From positions 1-64,000 of the forward strand of contig CANQUV010000012.1 in the NCBI GenBank assembly GCA_947627135.1: a stretch of DNA of 64,000 nt. The letters are read 5' to 3'. This document shows, in pieces, positions 1 through 10,500 of the stretch. Source of the stretch: an uncultured Clostridia bacterium. Its GTDB lineage: Bacteria; Bacillota; Clostridia; Oscillospirales; Acutalibacteraceae. The position numbers and the translations under genes are program-made. The notes under the pieces are model-generated. The model was not told where the DNA came from and made no database searches. It was given only the letters and a program-made list of their open reading frames with translations. The first letter of the stretch is position 1, and the number at the start of each line of letters is the position of its first letter.

Positions 1-702
1 AATTTGCTTGCACTTCCTGTTGTAGATACGGAAAACCGTCTTGTAGGTATTGTTACAATCGACGACGCTATGGATGTTCTTGAAGAAGAAGTTACCGAGG
101 ATATCGAAAAAATGGCTGCGGTTATGCCTTCTGATAAACCTTATATGAAAACCAGCGTTTTAGGATTGTGCAAAAAGCGTATTCCATGGCTTTTGATACT
201 TATGGTTTCTGCTACCTTTACAGGCGCAATTATTACAAGCTTTGAATCTGCGCTTGCGGCAAACATAGCTTTGTCGGCTTTTATTCCCATGCTTATGGAT
301 ACTGGCGGTAATGCGGGAAGTCAGGCGTCAGTTTCAATTATTCGTGCAATTTCTCTGGGAGAAGTTGATTTTAAAGATCTATTCAAGGTTATGTGGAAAG
401 AATTTAGAGTCGCCGTAATTTGCGGTTTGATTCTTGCCTGTGCAAACTTTGTAAAAATTATGCTTCTTGATTTCCATGCAATTCCCTTTGAAAAGGCGTT
501 CCCTGTTGCGTTGGTAGTGTGTTTAACAATGATTGCTGCGATAATTATAGCCAAGCTGATAGGCTGTTTTCTGCCGCTTTTGGCAGACAAAATCGGCTTT
601 GACCCTGCGGTAATGGCGAGTCCGCTTATTACAACAATTGTGGATGCATTGTCGCTTCTTGTTTATTTCCAGTTCGCCACAATGATTTTATCTACAATGT
701 AA
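1..702 (+). CDS. mgtE: Magnesium transporter MgtE, 3' part
   Basis: This is the C-terminal part of an MgtE-family Mg2+ channel; the reading frame is open to the left edge, so the TTG listed by the ORF track is not the start. Residues 1-35 are the end of a CBS domain (LPVVDTENRLVGIVTIDDAM). They are followed by a linker helix and about five membrane helices. The MDTGGNAGSQAS and ITTIVDALSLL segments are typical of the MgtE pore, and the Asp in the last one is the expected pore Mg2+ ligand. CBS domains in this family sense cytosolic Mg2+ and close the channel. A strong hairpin terminator follows the stop codon, so this is the last gene of its unit. Confidence 0.93.
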   Translation, partial: NLLALPVVDTENRLVGIVTIDDAMDVLEEEVTEDIEKMAAVMPSDKPYMKTSVLGLCKKRIPWLLILMVSATFTGAIITSFESALAANIALSAFIPMLMDTGGNAGSQASVSIIRAISLGEVDFKDLFKVMWKEFRVAVICGLILACANFVKIMLLDFHAIPFEKAFPVALVVCLTMIAAIIIAKLIGCFLPLLADKIGFDPAVMASPLITTIVDALSLLVYFQFATMILSTM

Positions 703-738
703 AATTGGAAAATGTGAAACTTAATATATAAAAATTAC

Positions 739-773
739 CCACCGATTTATTATTTTTAATCGGTGGTTTTTAA
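739..773 (+). terminator. Rho-independent terminator after mgtE
   Basis: A perfect 9-bp stem (CCACCGATT / AATCGGTGG) with an AT-only loop is followed by TTTT. It lies 37 bases after the mgtE stop codon. Confidence 0.88.
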
Positions 774-1032
774 TTTTATTTCGAGTAACTGCAAGGATTA
801 CCACTTAAATAAGATAGAAAGGCAGATGTATCTGAAAAAGGGAAACTACCAAAATGGAGCTTTTATTTTTATGCCTTATAACACCTAATACTGTTAATTA
901 ACTACTATTTTACTCAAAATTGTATGGTATAATAATGTACACAATAAATTTTAAAAAAACCGTGAGGTTTTTACGGTTTTATTCGTGTAATAAGTAAAAG
1001 GGCAAAAACTAACTTTTGAAAGGGGTAGGTCA
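774..1032 (+). promoter_or_regulatory. Leader region of the sigma factor operon, with promoter and hairpin
   Basis: This gap holds an extended -10 promoter (TGGTATAAT at 925-933) without a convincing -35 box. A short hairpin at 956-980 (AAAACCGT / ACGGTTTT, then ATT) follows, so the sigma factor mRNA would carry a leader of about 90 nt. The hairpin could be a weak attenuator. The stretch 781-900 contains no ORF or RNA class that I recognise. Confidence 0.5.
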
Positions 1033-1590
1033 ATGGATAACGGTTCAAGCAGCTATCAGCGTTTTCTAAATGGAGATGAAAACGGTATAGTTGAGATTGT
1101 AAGGGATTACAAAGACGGGCTGATTTTTTATCTAAACAGTTTCACGGGTAATATTCATATTTCAGAGGAACTTGCCGAAGATACCTTTGTAAAATTAGGA
1201 ACAAAGAAGCCTCAAAATAAAAGTAAAGGTTCCTTTAAGACTTGGTTATATACGATAGCTCGAAATACAGCTATTGATTATTTGAGACGCAATTCCAAAA
1301 ATACTGAGATTTCAATTGATGATATTCAGGAGATTATAAGTGATGAAGAAAATCTTGAACAATCCTATATAAAAGAAGAAAGAAAAATTACTGTTCATAG
1401 AGCAATAAGAAAGCTTAAATCCGAATATCAGCAAGTCCTTTGGCTTGTTTACTTTGAAAATTGCAGTAATAAAGAGACGGCAGCGGTGATGAAAAAATCT
1501 ATCCATAGTATTGAAACTCTTGTGTACCGAGCAAGACTGGCACTTAAATCAGAACTTGAAAAGGAGGGCTTTATTTATGAAGAGTTATGA
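1033..1590 (+). CDS. ECF-type RNA polymerase sigma factor
   Basis: This 185-residue protein has the two-domain layout of extracytoplasmic-function sigma factors. Region 2 (about residues 20-90) contains FKTWLYTIARNTAIDYLRR, the usual -10 recognition and melting helix. Region 4 (about 120-180) contains SEYQQVLWLVYFENCSNKETA, the -35 recognition helix-turn-helix. It would direct RNA polymerase to a small regulon in response to an envelope or extracellular signal. The start is supported by AAAGGGG upstream. The stop overlaps the next gene by 14 bases, which implies translational coupling with a membrane partner that is probably its anti-sigma factor. The signal is unknown. Confidence 0.88.
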   Translation: MDNGSSSYQRFLNGDENGIVEIVRDYKDGLIFYLNSFTGNIHISEELAEDTFVKLGTKKPQNKSKGSFKTWLYTIARNTAIDYLRRNSKNTEISIDDIQEIISDEENLEQSYIKEERKITVHRAIRKLKSEYQQVLWLVYFENCSNKETAAVMKKSIHSIETLVYRARLALKSELEKEGFIYEEL

Positions 1591-2578
1591 TGAAATGGCG
1601 AATAATGTACTTAACCGAATAAGAGAATACGAAACCAAACAAAAGCATAAAAAAAAGCTTATAAAACGAGCAGTAATTTCATTAAGCAGTGTTTGTATTG
1701 CTGTATTGATTGGGATTGTAATTTGGAATCATCTATCAATACAAGTAAACACTTATTCAGAGAAAGATAAAAATATAGCTAATGACAGTATTTATTCACC
1801 AGACGAAAGTGAATATATACCTAATCAGGATGATAATCCTGTTTATATTCCCAAAATTAAGCTGCCCGAAACTTCAAACAATAATATAGCTGCTGATATA
1901 ATTGGATTAGTTGTATATAAAGGGAATATATATACACAAGCTGAATACTATTACGGTGAAGATGATGGAAGAATTAAAGCATTAGTCGGCGAATATCTCG
2001 GCTATGCAACAGGAAAAATCAATGAATGGTCATCTCAAGATGATTATGCTAAGGAATTTGCCTCAACATATAAGGGAAATGTCTATTCCGTTAATGGATA
2101 CAGCACAAATTTCCGTATTTGTATGTATGAAAAATTTAAAGATGAAGACGGAAATACAATAATATGGCTTCAGTTTATGGAAAAATTAAACGGCATAGAG
2201 TTGACTTACGGTAAGGAATTGTTTGACGACCGTCTGCAAATTAAGGGACGAATTTCATCTGTTCAGTATCAGGAATACTATGATTGGAATGAAGGAAAAG
2301 ATAAAATTCAGCACTTATCCGGTGTTACCCAAGACGAGCTGAACGCATTTGTTGAAGGCTTATATTCCGGCAAATTTGAATATGTAACCGATTTTTCATC
2401 CGAGTTGGAACATACAATGTTGTATTTGTATCTTAATGACTACACCACAGTTGAATTGGAATTAATTGAAGGAGGCTATGTTAAATACCAATATATGGGA
2501 GAACTTTATTATGTAAAAATGTCTGAAGAGGCATTTAATCCGGTTTTTAATGCCTGTATTAATAACAATGGAAATTAA
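1577..2578 (+). CDS. Membrane-anchored protein, probable anti-sigma partner
   Basis: The ORF track starts earlier, but ATG 1577 sits 8 bases after AAGGAGGG and is clearly the start (MKSYDEMANNVLNRI, 333 residues). The N-terminus is cytoplasmic and basic (KQKHKKKLIKR). One membrane helix follows at about 29-52, then a large extracellular domain of acidic and aromatic sequence that I cannot assign to a named family. A short cytoplasmic region plus one transmembrane segment plus an outer sensor domain, encoded directly after an ECF sigma factor, is the usual arrangement of anti-sigma factors. No zinc-binding HxxxCxxC motif is visible. The role is therefore inferred mainly from position. Confidence 0.65.
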   Translation: MKSYDEMANNVLNRIREYETKQKHKKKLIKRAVISLSSVCIAVLIGIVIWNHLSIQVNTYSEKDKNIANDSIYSPDESEYIPNQDDNPVYIPKIKLPETSNNNIAADIIGLVVYKGNIYTQAEYYYGEDDGRIKALVGEYLGYATGKINEWSSQDDYAKEFASTYKGNVYSVNGYSTNFRICMYEKFKDEDGNTIIWLQFMEKLNGIELTYGKELFDDRLQIKGRISSVQYQEYYDWNEGKDKIQHLSGVTQDELNAFVEGLYSGKFEYVTDFSSELEHTMLYLYLNDYTTVELELIEGGYVKYQYMGELYYVKMSEEAFNPVFNACINNNGN

Positions 2579-2602
2579 TAAAAAATAAGTTTAAAAACAA
2601 TA

Positions 2603-2652
2603 CCGCCCTTTTAGGACAGCTTCTTTACATCGAATGTCTCAAAGGGCGGAAC
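2603..2652. terminator. Bidirectional terminator between convergent genes
   Basis: A perfect 9-bp outer stem (CCGCCCTTT / AAAGGGCGG) encloses a 29-base loop with an inner GACA/TGTC pairing. It lies between the sigma partner (+) and potD (-). T-rich sequence on both sides lets it serve both strands. Confidence 0.8.
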
Positions 2653-2677
2653 TTTTAGTTATAAATATTAGGTTATA

Positions 2678-3745
2678 TTAAGACTGTGCCTTTACAAACT
2701 GTTCCTGCATATATGAGTAAACATCATCAGGAAGATTATAGAATGTGTAGCATTTATCCAAGTATTCGTCAGGCGGTGAGATAAGCTCGCTGTTTCTGTA
2801 ATTTTCGTCAAGAAGCTCAAAAGCTGCTGTGTTTGGTGTTGAGTATCCTATATACTCGGCATTTGCAGCCGCCATTTCAGGCTCAAGCATAAAGTTGATG
2901 AATTTTTCAGCAAGCTCTTTGTTTTTGCTGTCCTTTGGAATACACATAGCGTCAACAAAAAGGTTTGAACCCTCTTCAGGCAGAACATAATCAAGATCTT
3001 CGTTATTATCCATCATTGTAAAAATATCGCCTGCATAATAAGGGGCAATTGCCGATTGATTGCCTTCCATCTCCGTAAATACCTGATCCATAACATATTT
3101 CTTCAGCAGAGGCCTTTGCTCCTTAAGTTTTTCTGTTGCTTTATCAATATCTTCTTTTGTTACGACTGACGGATCAATATTGCACATCTGCATGGCAATA
3201 GCCATAGCGTCACGGCTGTTGTTGAACATCAGGATATTTCCCTTGTATTCTTCGTTCCAGAGAGCATTCCAACCCGTTGGCTTTTCGGGAATCATTGTTT
3301 TGTTGTAAACCATAGCTACTACGCCCCAAGAATAAGGTACCGAATATTTGCTTCCTTTATCATATTCCGGGTTTTTAAAACGCTCCATAATATTTTTATC
3401 AAAGTTAGGAATATTGTCAAAATTTATTTCAGCCAGCATATCCTCCTCAATTAACTTACTTATCATATAATCTGAGGGGATGATTACATCGTAAGATGAA
3501 TTGCTGTTCTTTAAAATGTTATACATTTCTTCGTTTGTTTCGTAGTTTGTGTAATTAACCTTGATATTAAACTGTTTTTCAAATTCAGAAATAATATCAA
3601 TAGTGCCGTCTTCACCGTTAGATATGTATTCTCCCCAGTTATAAACATTGATCTCTCCCTCATAGCTGTTTGAGCATCCTGTAAATAAAGATGCACAAGC
3701 AGTACAGAGTGTAAGTGCAAGAATAATGCTGATAAATTTTTTCAT
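2678..3745 (-). CDS. potD: Spermidine/putrescine ABC transporter substrate-binding lipoprotein
   Basis: This 355-residue lipoprotein has a signal peptide ending in the lipobox LFTGCSNS; the Cys is diacylated and holds the protein at the outer face of the membrane. The mature part starts INVYNWGEYI and contains the two-lobed periplasmic-binding fold of PotD/PotF proteins (VNYTNYETNEEMY, VPYSWGVVAMVYN, NKELAEKFINFMLEPEMA). It would capture polyamine and deliver it to PotB/PotC. The start follows AAAGGAG at good spacing. It is the last gene of the pot operon, after a GNAT gene. Ligand preference (putrescine or spermidine) cannot be read from the sequence. Confidence 0.92.
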   Translation of the reverse strand: MKKFISIILALTLCTACASLFTGCSNSYEGEINVYNWGEYISNGEDGTIDIISEFEKQFNIKVNYTNYETNEEMYNILKNSNSSYDVIIPSDYMISKLIEEDMLAEINFDNIPNFDKNIMERFKNPEYDKGSKYSVPYSWGVVAMVYNKTMIPEKPTGWNALWNEEYKGNILMFNNSRDAMAIAMQMCNIDPSVVTKEDIDKATEKLKEQRPLLKKYVMDQVFTEMEGNQSAIAPYYAGDIFTMMDNNEDLDYVLPEEGSNLFVDAMCIPKDSKNKELAEKFINFMLEPEMAAANAEYIGYSTPNTAAFELLDENYRNSELISPPDEYLDKCYTFYNLPDDVYSYMQEQFVKAQS

Positions 3746-3766
3746 TTCTCAATCTCCTTTTAATAA

Positions 3767-4201
3767 TTATAAATATTTTTTAAAGCCTTTAACATCAACA
3801 TTATAACCAAGACGGTGATAAAATTGATGAGCCTGCTTTCTATGTGAAGCCGATACAAGAAATATGTAACTGCAATTTTTTCTTTTAGCAAATTCTTCAA
3901 GGCTGTTCATCAAGAGCTTTCCTATACCTTTATTTTGCATACTGCTTTTTACAATTACATTTTCAACTATCATAAACGGATTACATTTGCCTGTTAAATC
4001 TTTACAGATCACTGCATAAACCGAACCAACCAGCATACCGTTTTGTTTAGCACAAAGCAATATGCAGTTTTTATCTGAGTTTATTTTATTGAATACCGTT
4101 TCCATTTTTGATTTATTGGAATTTTCGCCTGTTAATTCGGTATATAATCCTGATAACTGTTCCAAATCAGCAAAAGTTACTTTTGTTATTTCTATACTCA
4201 T
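3767..4201 (-). CDS. GNAT-family N-acetyltransferase
   Basis: A 144-residue single-domain GNAT protein. The acetyl-CoA-binding motif A is visible as VKSSMQNKGIGKLLMNSLEEFA (Q/R-x-x-G-x-G/A type), and the C-terminal HRKQAHQFYHRLGYNV is typical of the family. It lies inside the pot operon between potC and potD. A polyamine acetyltransferase role, like SpeG or PaiA, is therefore attractive but only inferred from the neighbours. The nearest purine-rich ribosome site (AGGAGA) is about 17 bases before the ATG, farther than usual, so translation may be weak. Confidence 0.82.
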   Translation of the reverse strand: MSIEITKVTFADLEQLSGLYTELTGENSNKSKMETVFNKINSDKNCILLCAKQNGMLVGSVYAVICKDLTGKCNPFMIVENVIVKSSMQNKGIGKLLMNSLEEFAKRKNCSYIFLVSASHRKQAHQFYHRLGYNVDVKGFKKYL

Positions 4202-4239
4202 AATTAATTTAATAATATTCTCCTAAGATAAGTTAAAAC

Positions 4240-5040
4240 TCATTCCAGTCCTTTTGCCTTTGCGGCTTTTCTGTCTTTTATATTAATAGCAATCAAAATT
4301 GCCAATATTGTTATAAACAGCAACGCTGAAAGAGCATTGATTTTCGGCGAAATTCTTCTATGAGTCATTGTGTAGATCTGAATGGGAAGAGTCTGGAATT
4401 TTGAACCTCTTGTAAAATATGTAATAACAAAGTCATCAAGAGAATATGTAAAACTTAAAAGAAATCCTGAAAAAATTCCAGGCATAATTTCGTGGATCAC
4501 AATCTTGGTAAACGCCTGCCATTGGTTGCAGCCAAGGTCAAGAGCAGCCTCGTAAATATGACTGTCCATACGCTTTATTCTGGGCATTACGCTTAAAATA
4601 ACATAGGGGGTGCAAAAGCTTATATGCGCCAACAGTACGGTCCAGAAGCCCATTTCAAAATTAAGTGCAACTCCTAAAAGAGTAAACATAAGCATAAATG
4701 ATACGCCTGTTACAATTTCAGGATTTACAATGGGAATGTTTGAGGCATTTTGAATAGCAGTTCTTTTAAATCCTTTAAAATTGCTTATTCCTATTGCAGC
4801 CATGGTACCTAAAATTGTTGCAAAAACAGATGCCAGAACAGCAATAATAAGTGTATTATAGAGCGACTGCATAATCGCATTGTCTTTAAAAAGTTCAATA
4901 TACCATTTGAATGTAAATCCTTTCCAAACAGTTGTTTTTCCGTCGTTAAAAGAATAGAAAATCAATACTGCAATAGGCATATATAAAAACAAAATCAACA
5001 ATGCAACAAATATTTTAGAGGCTATATTTTTTTTCTTCAT
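4240..5040 (-). CDS. potC: Polyamine ABC transporter permease PotC
   Basis: A 266-residue inner-membrane permease with about six helices. The cytoplasmic EAA loop is visible as IYEAALDLGCNQWQAFTKIVIHEIMPGI, which docks onto the PotA ATPase. The first helix and loop (FLYMPIAVLIFYSFNDG) and SYSLDDFVITYFTRG are highly typical of PotC. Its ATG overlaps the potB stop codon by one base (TAATG), so the two subunits are translationally coupled. With PotB it forms the channel for polyamine import. Confidence 0.93.
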   Translation of the reverse strand: MKKKNIASKIFVALLILFLYMPIAVLIFYSFNDGKTTVWKGFTFKWYIELFKDNAIMQSLYNTLIIAVLASVFATILGTMAAIGISNFKGFKRTAIQNASNIPIVNPEIVTGVSFMLMFTLLGVALNFEMGFWTVLLAHISFCTPYVILSVMPRIKRMDSHIYEAALDLGCNQWQAFTKIVIHEIMPGIFSGFLLSFTYSLDDFVITYFTRGSKFQTLPIQIYTMTHRRISPKINALSALLFITILAILIAINIKDRKAAKAKGLE

Positions 5041-5834
5041 TATGAGATCGCCTCCTCATCACCGAAAAAGTTCATTAAAACGAGGAATATAAGTATTGCA
5101 ACCATAAGAATAAGAGAAATTGCAGAGCCGGTGTTTTGGTCTGTCCAGAATATTTTATCAATAACATCACCTATCATAATGTTATCTGTTCCGCCTAAGT
5201 ACTGCGCCACAAGGAATGTACTGGCTGATGGCACGAATACCATTGTTATACCTGAAATAATTCCCGGAATACTTAACGGAAAAACAACTTTTTTGAAGAT
5301 TTGCACACTGTTTGAACCTAAATCCTGCGCTGCTTCAATAAGTCTGTTATCTATTTTGCTCATTACTGTATATATAGGCAGGATCATGAAAGGCAGAAAT
5401 TCATATACCATACCCAAAACTACCGTTCCTGCATTACCCATAAGATTTGCGTTGATTCCCAAAATTGATAGTGCCGTATCTATTGGTCCGTTGTTTTGAA
5501 GAAGAATGACCCAAGCATAGATCCTTAAAAGAAAGTTCATCCACATAGGAATTGTAATAAGCATTACAAAAAGATTTTGAGTTCTTTCTTTACATCTTGA
5601 CATAATGTATGCCATAGGGTAGGCAAGAATAATACAAATCAAACAGGAAACAAGTGCAATCCAAATTGACCTTACAAAAACATCAGAATAAAAAAATGCA
5701 TTTTGAAATGGCTCAAAGGAAAAATTGCCTTGTTTATTTGTAAATGCATAAAAAATTATGGTAGCAAGGGGAATGAGTGTAAATACTACCATCCAGATAA
5801 GGTAAGGAATAGAGAGTTTTTTGGATTTCATCAA
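5040..5834 (-). CDS. potB: Polyamine ABC transporter permease PotB
   Basis: A 264-residue permease with about six membrane helices and an EAA loop, [27 protein letters not shown]. The N-terminal [23 protein letters not shown] and the central [17 protein letters not shown] are characteristic of PotB. Its ATG overlaps the potA stop (ATGA) and its stop overlaps the potC start, so A, B and C are one tightly coupled unit. Confidence 0.93.
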   Translation of the reverse strand: MMKSKKLSIPYLIWMVVFTLIPLATIIFYAFTNKQGNFSFEPFQNAFFYSDVFVRSIWIALVSCLICIILAYPMAYIMSRCKERTQNLFVMLITIPMWMNFLLRIYAWVILLQNNGPIDTALSILGINANLMGNAGTVVLGMVYEFLPFMILPIYTVMSKIDNRLIEAAQDLGSNSVQIFKKVVFPLSIPGIISGITMVFVPSASTFLVAQYLGGTDNIMIGDVIDKIFWTDQNTGSAISLILMVAILIFLVLMNFFGDEEAIS

Positions 5835-7246
5835 CTTTCCTCCTTGTCTGTGGGAGTAAACACTGCCTTTGAAAAATCAAACGAGATAGGACAGTATGTA
5901 GCAACTTGTTCGTCCTGATCACTTTGCATAATCCATTTTCTTTCATCAGACTCTAATATTATCTCATTATGTTCGCCTTTCCAAATAACCGATTCTATAT
6001 AAACATCATTTAAATCGCCTTTGCCGTCTCCTGCAATATGCAGACCGTCGGGAGGAAGAACAATAAAAAGATTTGTATCTTCTTGAAAGTACTGATTTTC
6101 TATTTCTATGATATTGCCCTCAATATCAATTTTTATACTATTGTTTTCTTTATCTGAGGAAACAACCGTTGCAGTAAATTCGTTATTTGCAGTAGGAAAC
6201 ATTTTATTCATGATCTGAATATTATAGGGGATTATCCTCATTCCGATTTCTGTTCCTATTTCTTGACATAGGGTCGAATGAATTAACCACTCGCAATTAT
6301 TACACATAACCGTCATTTCGTAATGAACTCCCTTGAACACGGCATCGGTAACAGTACCTGTTAGCTGTCCTTCTTCAGGTTTTACAACTTCAATGTCTTC
6401 AGGCCTTATAACTATATCAACAGGTGTGTTTTTACCAAATCCTTTGTCAACACATTCAAGCTCATGACCTAAAATTTTTACACGGCAATCGTCTATCATA
6501 GTTCCGTTAATAATATTTGCTTCACCTATAAAGTCTGCAACAAAGGCGTTTACAGGTTCGTTGTAAATATCTGCAGGCGTTCCTATTTGCTCAATGTTAC
6601 CGTTATTCATAACAACAACAGTGTCGCTCATTGTAAGAGCTTCCTCCTGATCGTGGGTAACATAAATAAAGGTAGTTTGGGTTTTTTGCTGAATTTCCTT
6701 TAATTCCTGCTGCATATTTTTTCTTAATTTAAGGTCAAGAGCACCTAAAGGTTCGTCAAGCAAAACAACTTTCGGGTCGCAGACCAATGCCCTTGCAATT
6801 GCAACACGCTGCTGCTGACCGCCTGACAGCTTTGCAACAGAACGCTTTTCATAACCTTTAAGGTCCACAATAGCCAACATTTGATGAACCTTTTTCTTTA
6901 TTTCGTCTTTCGGTGTTTTTTTAAGTTTTAATCCGAAAGCAATATTATCAAATACATTCAGATGAGGAAACAGAGAATACTTTTGAAATACTGTATTCAC
7001 ATTTCGTTTGTGAGGAGGCAACTTGTTAATTCGTTCACCCTCAAAGTAAACATCGCCCTCATCAGGATTTAAAAAACCGCCGATTATTCTAAGAGTGGTT
7101 GTTTTTCCGCAACCTGACGGACCCAAAATAGTTACAAATTCCTTATCCATAATATCCAGATTTATATGGTTTAGAATAACCTCTGAATCAAATTCGACAT
7201 AAATGTTTCTTAAAGAAACTATTGCATTTTCGGATTTTTGCTTCAT
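5831..7246 (-). CDS. potA: Polyamine ABC transporter ATP-binding protein PotA, C-terminally extended
   Basis: ATPase subunit of the polyamine importer, 471 residues. Walker [10 protein letters not shown] (about 42-50), Q-loop, signature LSGGQQQR (about 141-148), Walker B VVLLDEP and the switch His (YVTHDQEEA) are all present. The C-terminal part holds a TOBE-type regulatory domain ([12 protein letters not shown]). The protein is about 100 residues longer than usual PotA. The extra sequence looks like a second beta-rich regulatory repeat ([22 protein letters not shown] onward) with no catalytic motif. It is the first gene of the operon, behind a consensus promoter at 7324-7352. Confidence 0.92.
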   Translation of the reverse strand: MKQKSENAIVSLRNIYVEFDSEVILNHINLDIMDKEFVTILGPSGCGKTTTLRIIGGFLNPDEGDVYFEGERINKLPPHKRNVNTVFQKYSLFPHLNVFDNIAFGLKLKKTPKDEIKKKVHQMLAIVDLKGYEKRSVAKLSGGQQQRVAIARALVCDPKVVLLDEPLGALDLKLRKNMQQELKEIQQKTQTTFIYVTHDQEEALTMSDTVVVMNNGNIEQIGTPADIYNEPVNAFVADFIGEANIINGTMIDDCRVKILGHELECVDKGFGKNTPVDIVIRPEDIEVVKPEEGQLTGTVTDAVFKGVHYEMTVMCNNCEWLIHSTLCQEIGTEIGMRIIPYNIQIMNKMFPTANNEFTATVVSSDKENNSIKIDIEGNIIEIENQYFQEDTNLFIVLPPDGLHIAGDGKGDLNDVYIESVIWKGEHNEIILESDERKWIMQSDQDEQVATYCPISFDFSKAVFTPTDKEES

Positions 7247-7323
7247 TTAACACCCACCAGTCATATACATAAAATTTGTTGTATTTTTAATGAATGTACA
7301 ATTACACACAATACAACATTTGA

Positions 7324-7352
7324 ATTATAATTTTTTATTTGACAAATGTCAA
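7324..7352 (-). promoter_or_regulatory. potA operon promoter with overlapping inverted repeat
   Basis: Read on the minus strand, TTGACA is separated from TATAAT by exactly 17 bases, a full consensus sigma-A promoter. The -35 box is one arm of the inverted repeat TTGACA-AA-TGTCAA (7339-7352), which could be a repressor operator. The leader to the potA ATG is about 70 bases. Confidence 0.75.
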
Positions 7353-7417
7353 TCAGATAAAAAAAATATTTGAAAATTTATTGGTAAATTTATGAGAAAC
7401 AATTAATTTTTAAAAAA

Positions 7418-7447
7418 ACTTGTGTCTAATTCACAAAAAAACAAGTT
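7418..7447. repeat. Inverted repeat between divergent pot operon and amylase gene
   Basis: AACTTGT and ACAAGTT form 7-bp arms 16 bases apart in an otherwise AT-rich region. It could be an operator or a weak hairpin; nothing else in the sequence decides this. Confidence 0.35.
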
Positions 7448-7488
7448 AATATATGTAAAAAAAGTTTATAGATTTTACATTTTTAATT

Positions 7489-7497
7489 TGATAAAAT
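7489..7497 (+). promoter_or_regulatory. Possible extended -10 promoter of the amylase gene
   Basis: TGATAAAAT fits the TGnTATAAT extended -10 pattern, about 70 bases before the amylase ATG. No good -35 box is present, which suggests an activator or a weak promoter. Confidence 0.4.
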
Positions 7498-7566
7498 ATA
7501 AATAGGAGTATTTTATTGCAAATGAGGCAGAAACTCTTTAAATATTTTTAGAAAGGATTGAAATTA

Positions 7567-10500
7567 ATGTTAAAAACAAGAAAAGTTTGGTCTGTTGTAT
7601 TGACATTTGCTATGCTGTTTTCTGTGTTTGCCGTTATTCCGACAGCACAGGCACAAGTAATTGACAAAAATACAGTTCAGGCTGATACAAACAATGAAAG
7701 CTCATCAGCTTCAAAAATAACAAGTGCATCTGACTTTAGTTGGGATAATGCCAATGTTTATTTTTTGCTGACAGACCGTTTCTATAACGGAAATACAAGT
7801 AATGACCATTCCTACAAACGAAGTCTGAATCAGAGCGGAAATGTAGAATACGGCAAATCCAGTACTGCTGCTTTCCACGGAGGTGACTTTGCAGGTATTA
7901 CAGCTAAAATTAACGAGGGCTATTTTGATAATTTAGGTGTAAATGCTCTTTGGATTTCAGCTCCTTACGAACAAATTCACGGTTACTGTATTGCAGGTGC
8001 GGCAGCAGGATCAATGCCTCATTATTCATATCACGGATATTATGCGCTTGATTTCTCACAAACTGACGCAAACTTCGGTACAGCACAGGAGTTTGAAAAA
8101 ATGGTAGATACAGCCCATGAACATGGTTTGAGAATCGTTCTTGATGTTGTTATGAACCATGTTGGTTATAATACAATAGGCGATATGAACGAATATGGAT
8201 TTGGTACATTAAAGAACGGCTGGCAAAACGGCTACTATAATGCAACCCTTACAGATGTAACATATCATCAGTATATTGATTATAATTCAAATGTAAATGA
8301 CTGGGCAAAATGGTGGGGTACCAACTGGTTAAGAGCAGGTCTTGCAGGTTACAGCGAAGGTTCAGGAGATCTTGAGGGATGCCAATCTTTCCTGCCTGAT
8401 GTAAGAACAGAAAGCACAAAAACAGTTGATATACCGAATGTTTTAAAAACAAAATGGACAAAAGAAGGAACTTTTAATGCAAAGCAGGCTGAACTTAACA
8501 ATTATTTCAATTCAACAGGAAAGTCAAGAACAGTAAGAAATTACCTTGTATATTGGCTTACACAATGGGTTGAAAAATACGGTGTTGACGGTTTCAGATG
8601 CGATACTGCAAAGCATGTTGAGAAAGAATCATGGAAAGCTTTAAAGGATCAGGCTGTTAAGTCCCTTGAAACATGGAGAAAGAATAATCCTACTAAGCCG
8701 GGAGCTGATTGGGATGAAAGCTTCTGGATGACAGGTGAATGCTATACTCACTACTTGAATTATGACAGCTATTATACTCAAGGCGGATTTGATTCAATGA
8801 TCAACTTCTCCTTTAATGATCAAAACTCATTTAATGCCGGTGCACCGGGTGTTCCTGCTGTAAATTCTATTAATAATACATATTCAAATTATGCATCACA
8901 GCTTAATACAAACGACAATTATAATGTATTGTCATACTTGTCTTCACATGATACAAGATTATGCAGAAGCAATTTAATTTATCAGGGTTCGGCATTCCAG
9001 TTACTGCCCGGCGGTATTCAGATTTTCTACGGCGATGAAACAAATCGTCCTCTTCTCACAGACAGATATTCGTCAGGTAAAGACCATGCTCTGCGTTCAG
9101 ATATGAACTGGAGCAGCATTGATAATGCCGTGTTACAGCATTGGCAAAAAGTCGGTAAGTTCAGAAATAACCATGTTGCTGTTGGCGCAGGCAGTCATAC
9201 TTCGCTTACTGCAACATCAGGTGCAGCTTTTGCCCGTACATATAATAAGGGCGGGGTTACTGATAAAATTGCAGCTTGTATAGGTGCAAACTCAAATACA
9301 AATGTTACTATCACACTTAACGGTACATTTGCAGACGGAACAGTTCTTAAAAATACTTATGATAACAAAACTGCAACAGTATCCGGCGGTAAAGTTACAT
9401 TTAACAGTGGTGCAAACGGTACAATTCTTCTTGAAGAAGATAAACAGATTATACCTACAACAGAGCCTACAACAGCTCCAACGACCGCACCAACAACGGC
9501 ACCAACAACAGCTCCAACAACCGCACCTACAACAGCTCCAACAACGGCACCAACAACAGCTCCTCTAACAGAACCTACAACACATCCGGACGGTGACAAA
9601 GATAAAATTTTAGTTGGCGATGTAGATGTTGACGGCCACATAAATGTTAAAGATGCTACCCTTATTCAACTGCATGTATCCGGATTGGGTAAACTTAGTG
9701 ATACAGGATTAATTGCTGCGGATGTTGATTACAGTGAAAGTGTAAATGTTAAGGATGCTACATATATTCAGTTGTACTGTGCAGCATTATCATCCAGCGG
9801 CGGTCATGTTGCTGAATTTAAAGAGGTAGATAAAGTTAACCCTACCACTTCTCCATCAACAGATCCGTCAACTGTTCCAACTACCGGTCCATCTACTACT
9901 TCACCGCAAACCGACCCTGTTGTCACCACATATCCCACAGAAACTACATATCCCACAGATCCTACTTACCCCACAGAAACTACATATCCAACAGATCCTA
10001 CTTATCCCACAGATCCTATTCCGTTACCTCCGGATGGTACTGTTAAATTTACAGATAATCAAAACTGGGGTACAGTTTATGCGTATTTCTGGTGTGATGA
10101 ATATCCCGATATGGCAGGTGAATGGCCCGGTACCATGATGTCTTCGATCGGTACAAACGATTACGGTGAAAATATATTCTCTGCTGATATACCCTCAGGA
10201 GCAACCTATGTAATATTTACAAACGGTCAAGATAAGACGGTAACAGTCACTTTAACAGGTGAAGAAGGATATTATACAGACAACACAAGAGACAGTGAAG
10301 GCCTCTTAAATGTATTTCCTTGGTCAGGCGGAGTTAATCCTGATCCCGGCCCGGGACCTGTACCTCCGGACGGTACTGTTAAATTTACAGATAATCAAAA
10401 CTGGGGTACAGTTTATGCGTATTTCTGGTGTGATGAATATCCCGATATGGCAGGTGAATGGCCCGGTACCATGATGTCTTCGATCGGTACAAACGATTAC

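Noticed and set aside
781-900. Possible riboswitch or small RNA in the mgtE-sigma gap
   Set aside because: A GGGAAACTACC stretch is slightly structured, but it lies upstream of the visible promoter and matches no family I know.
9462-9590. Possible CRISPR array or minisatellite
   Set aside because: Units are 12 bases, in frame, without spacers, and encode a typical secreted-enzyme linker. No cas genes are present.
9357-9641. Minus-strand ORF of VVGA repeats
   Set aside because: It is the reverse complement of the PTTA linker of the amylase; repeat DNA stays open in several frames.
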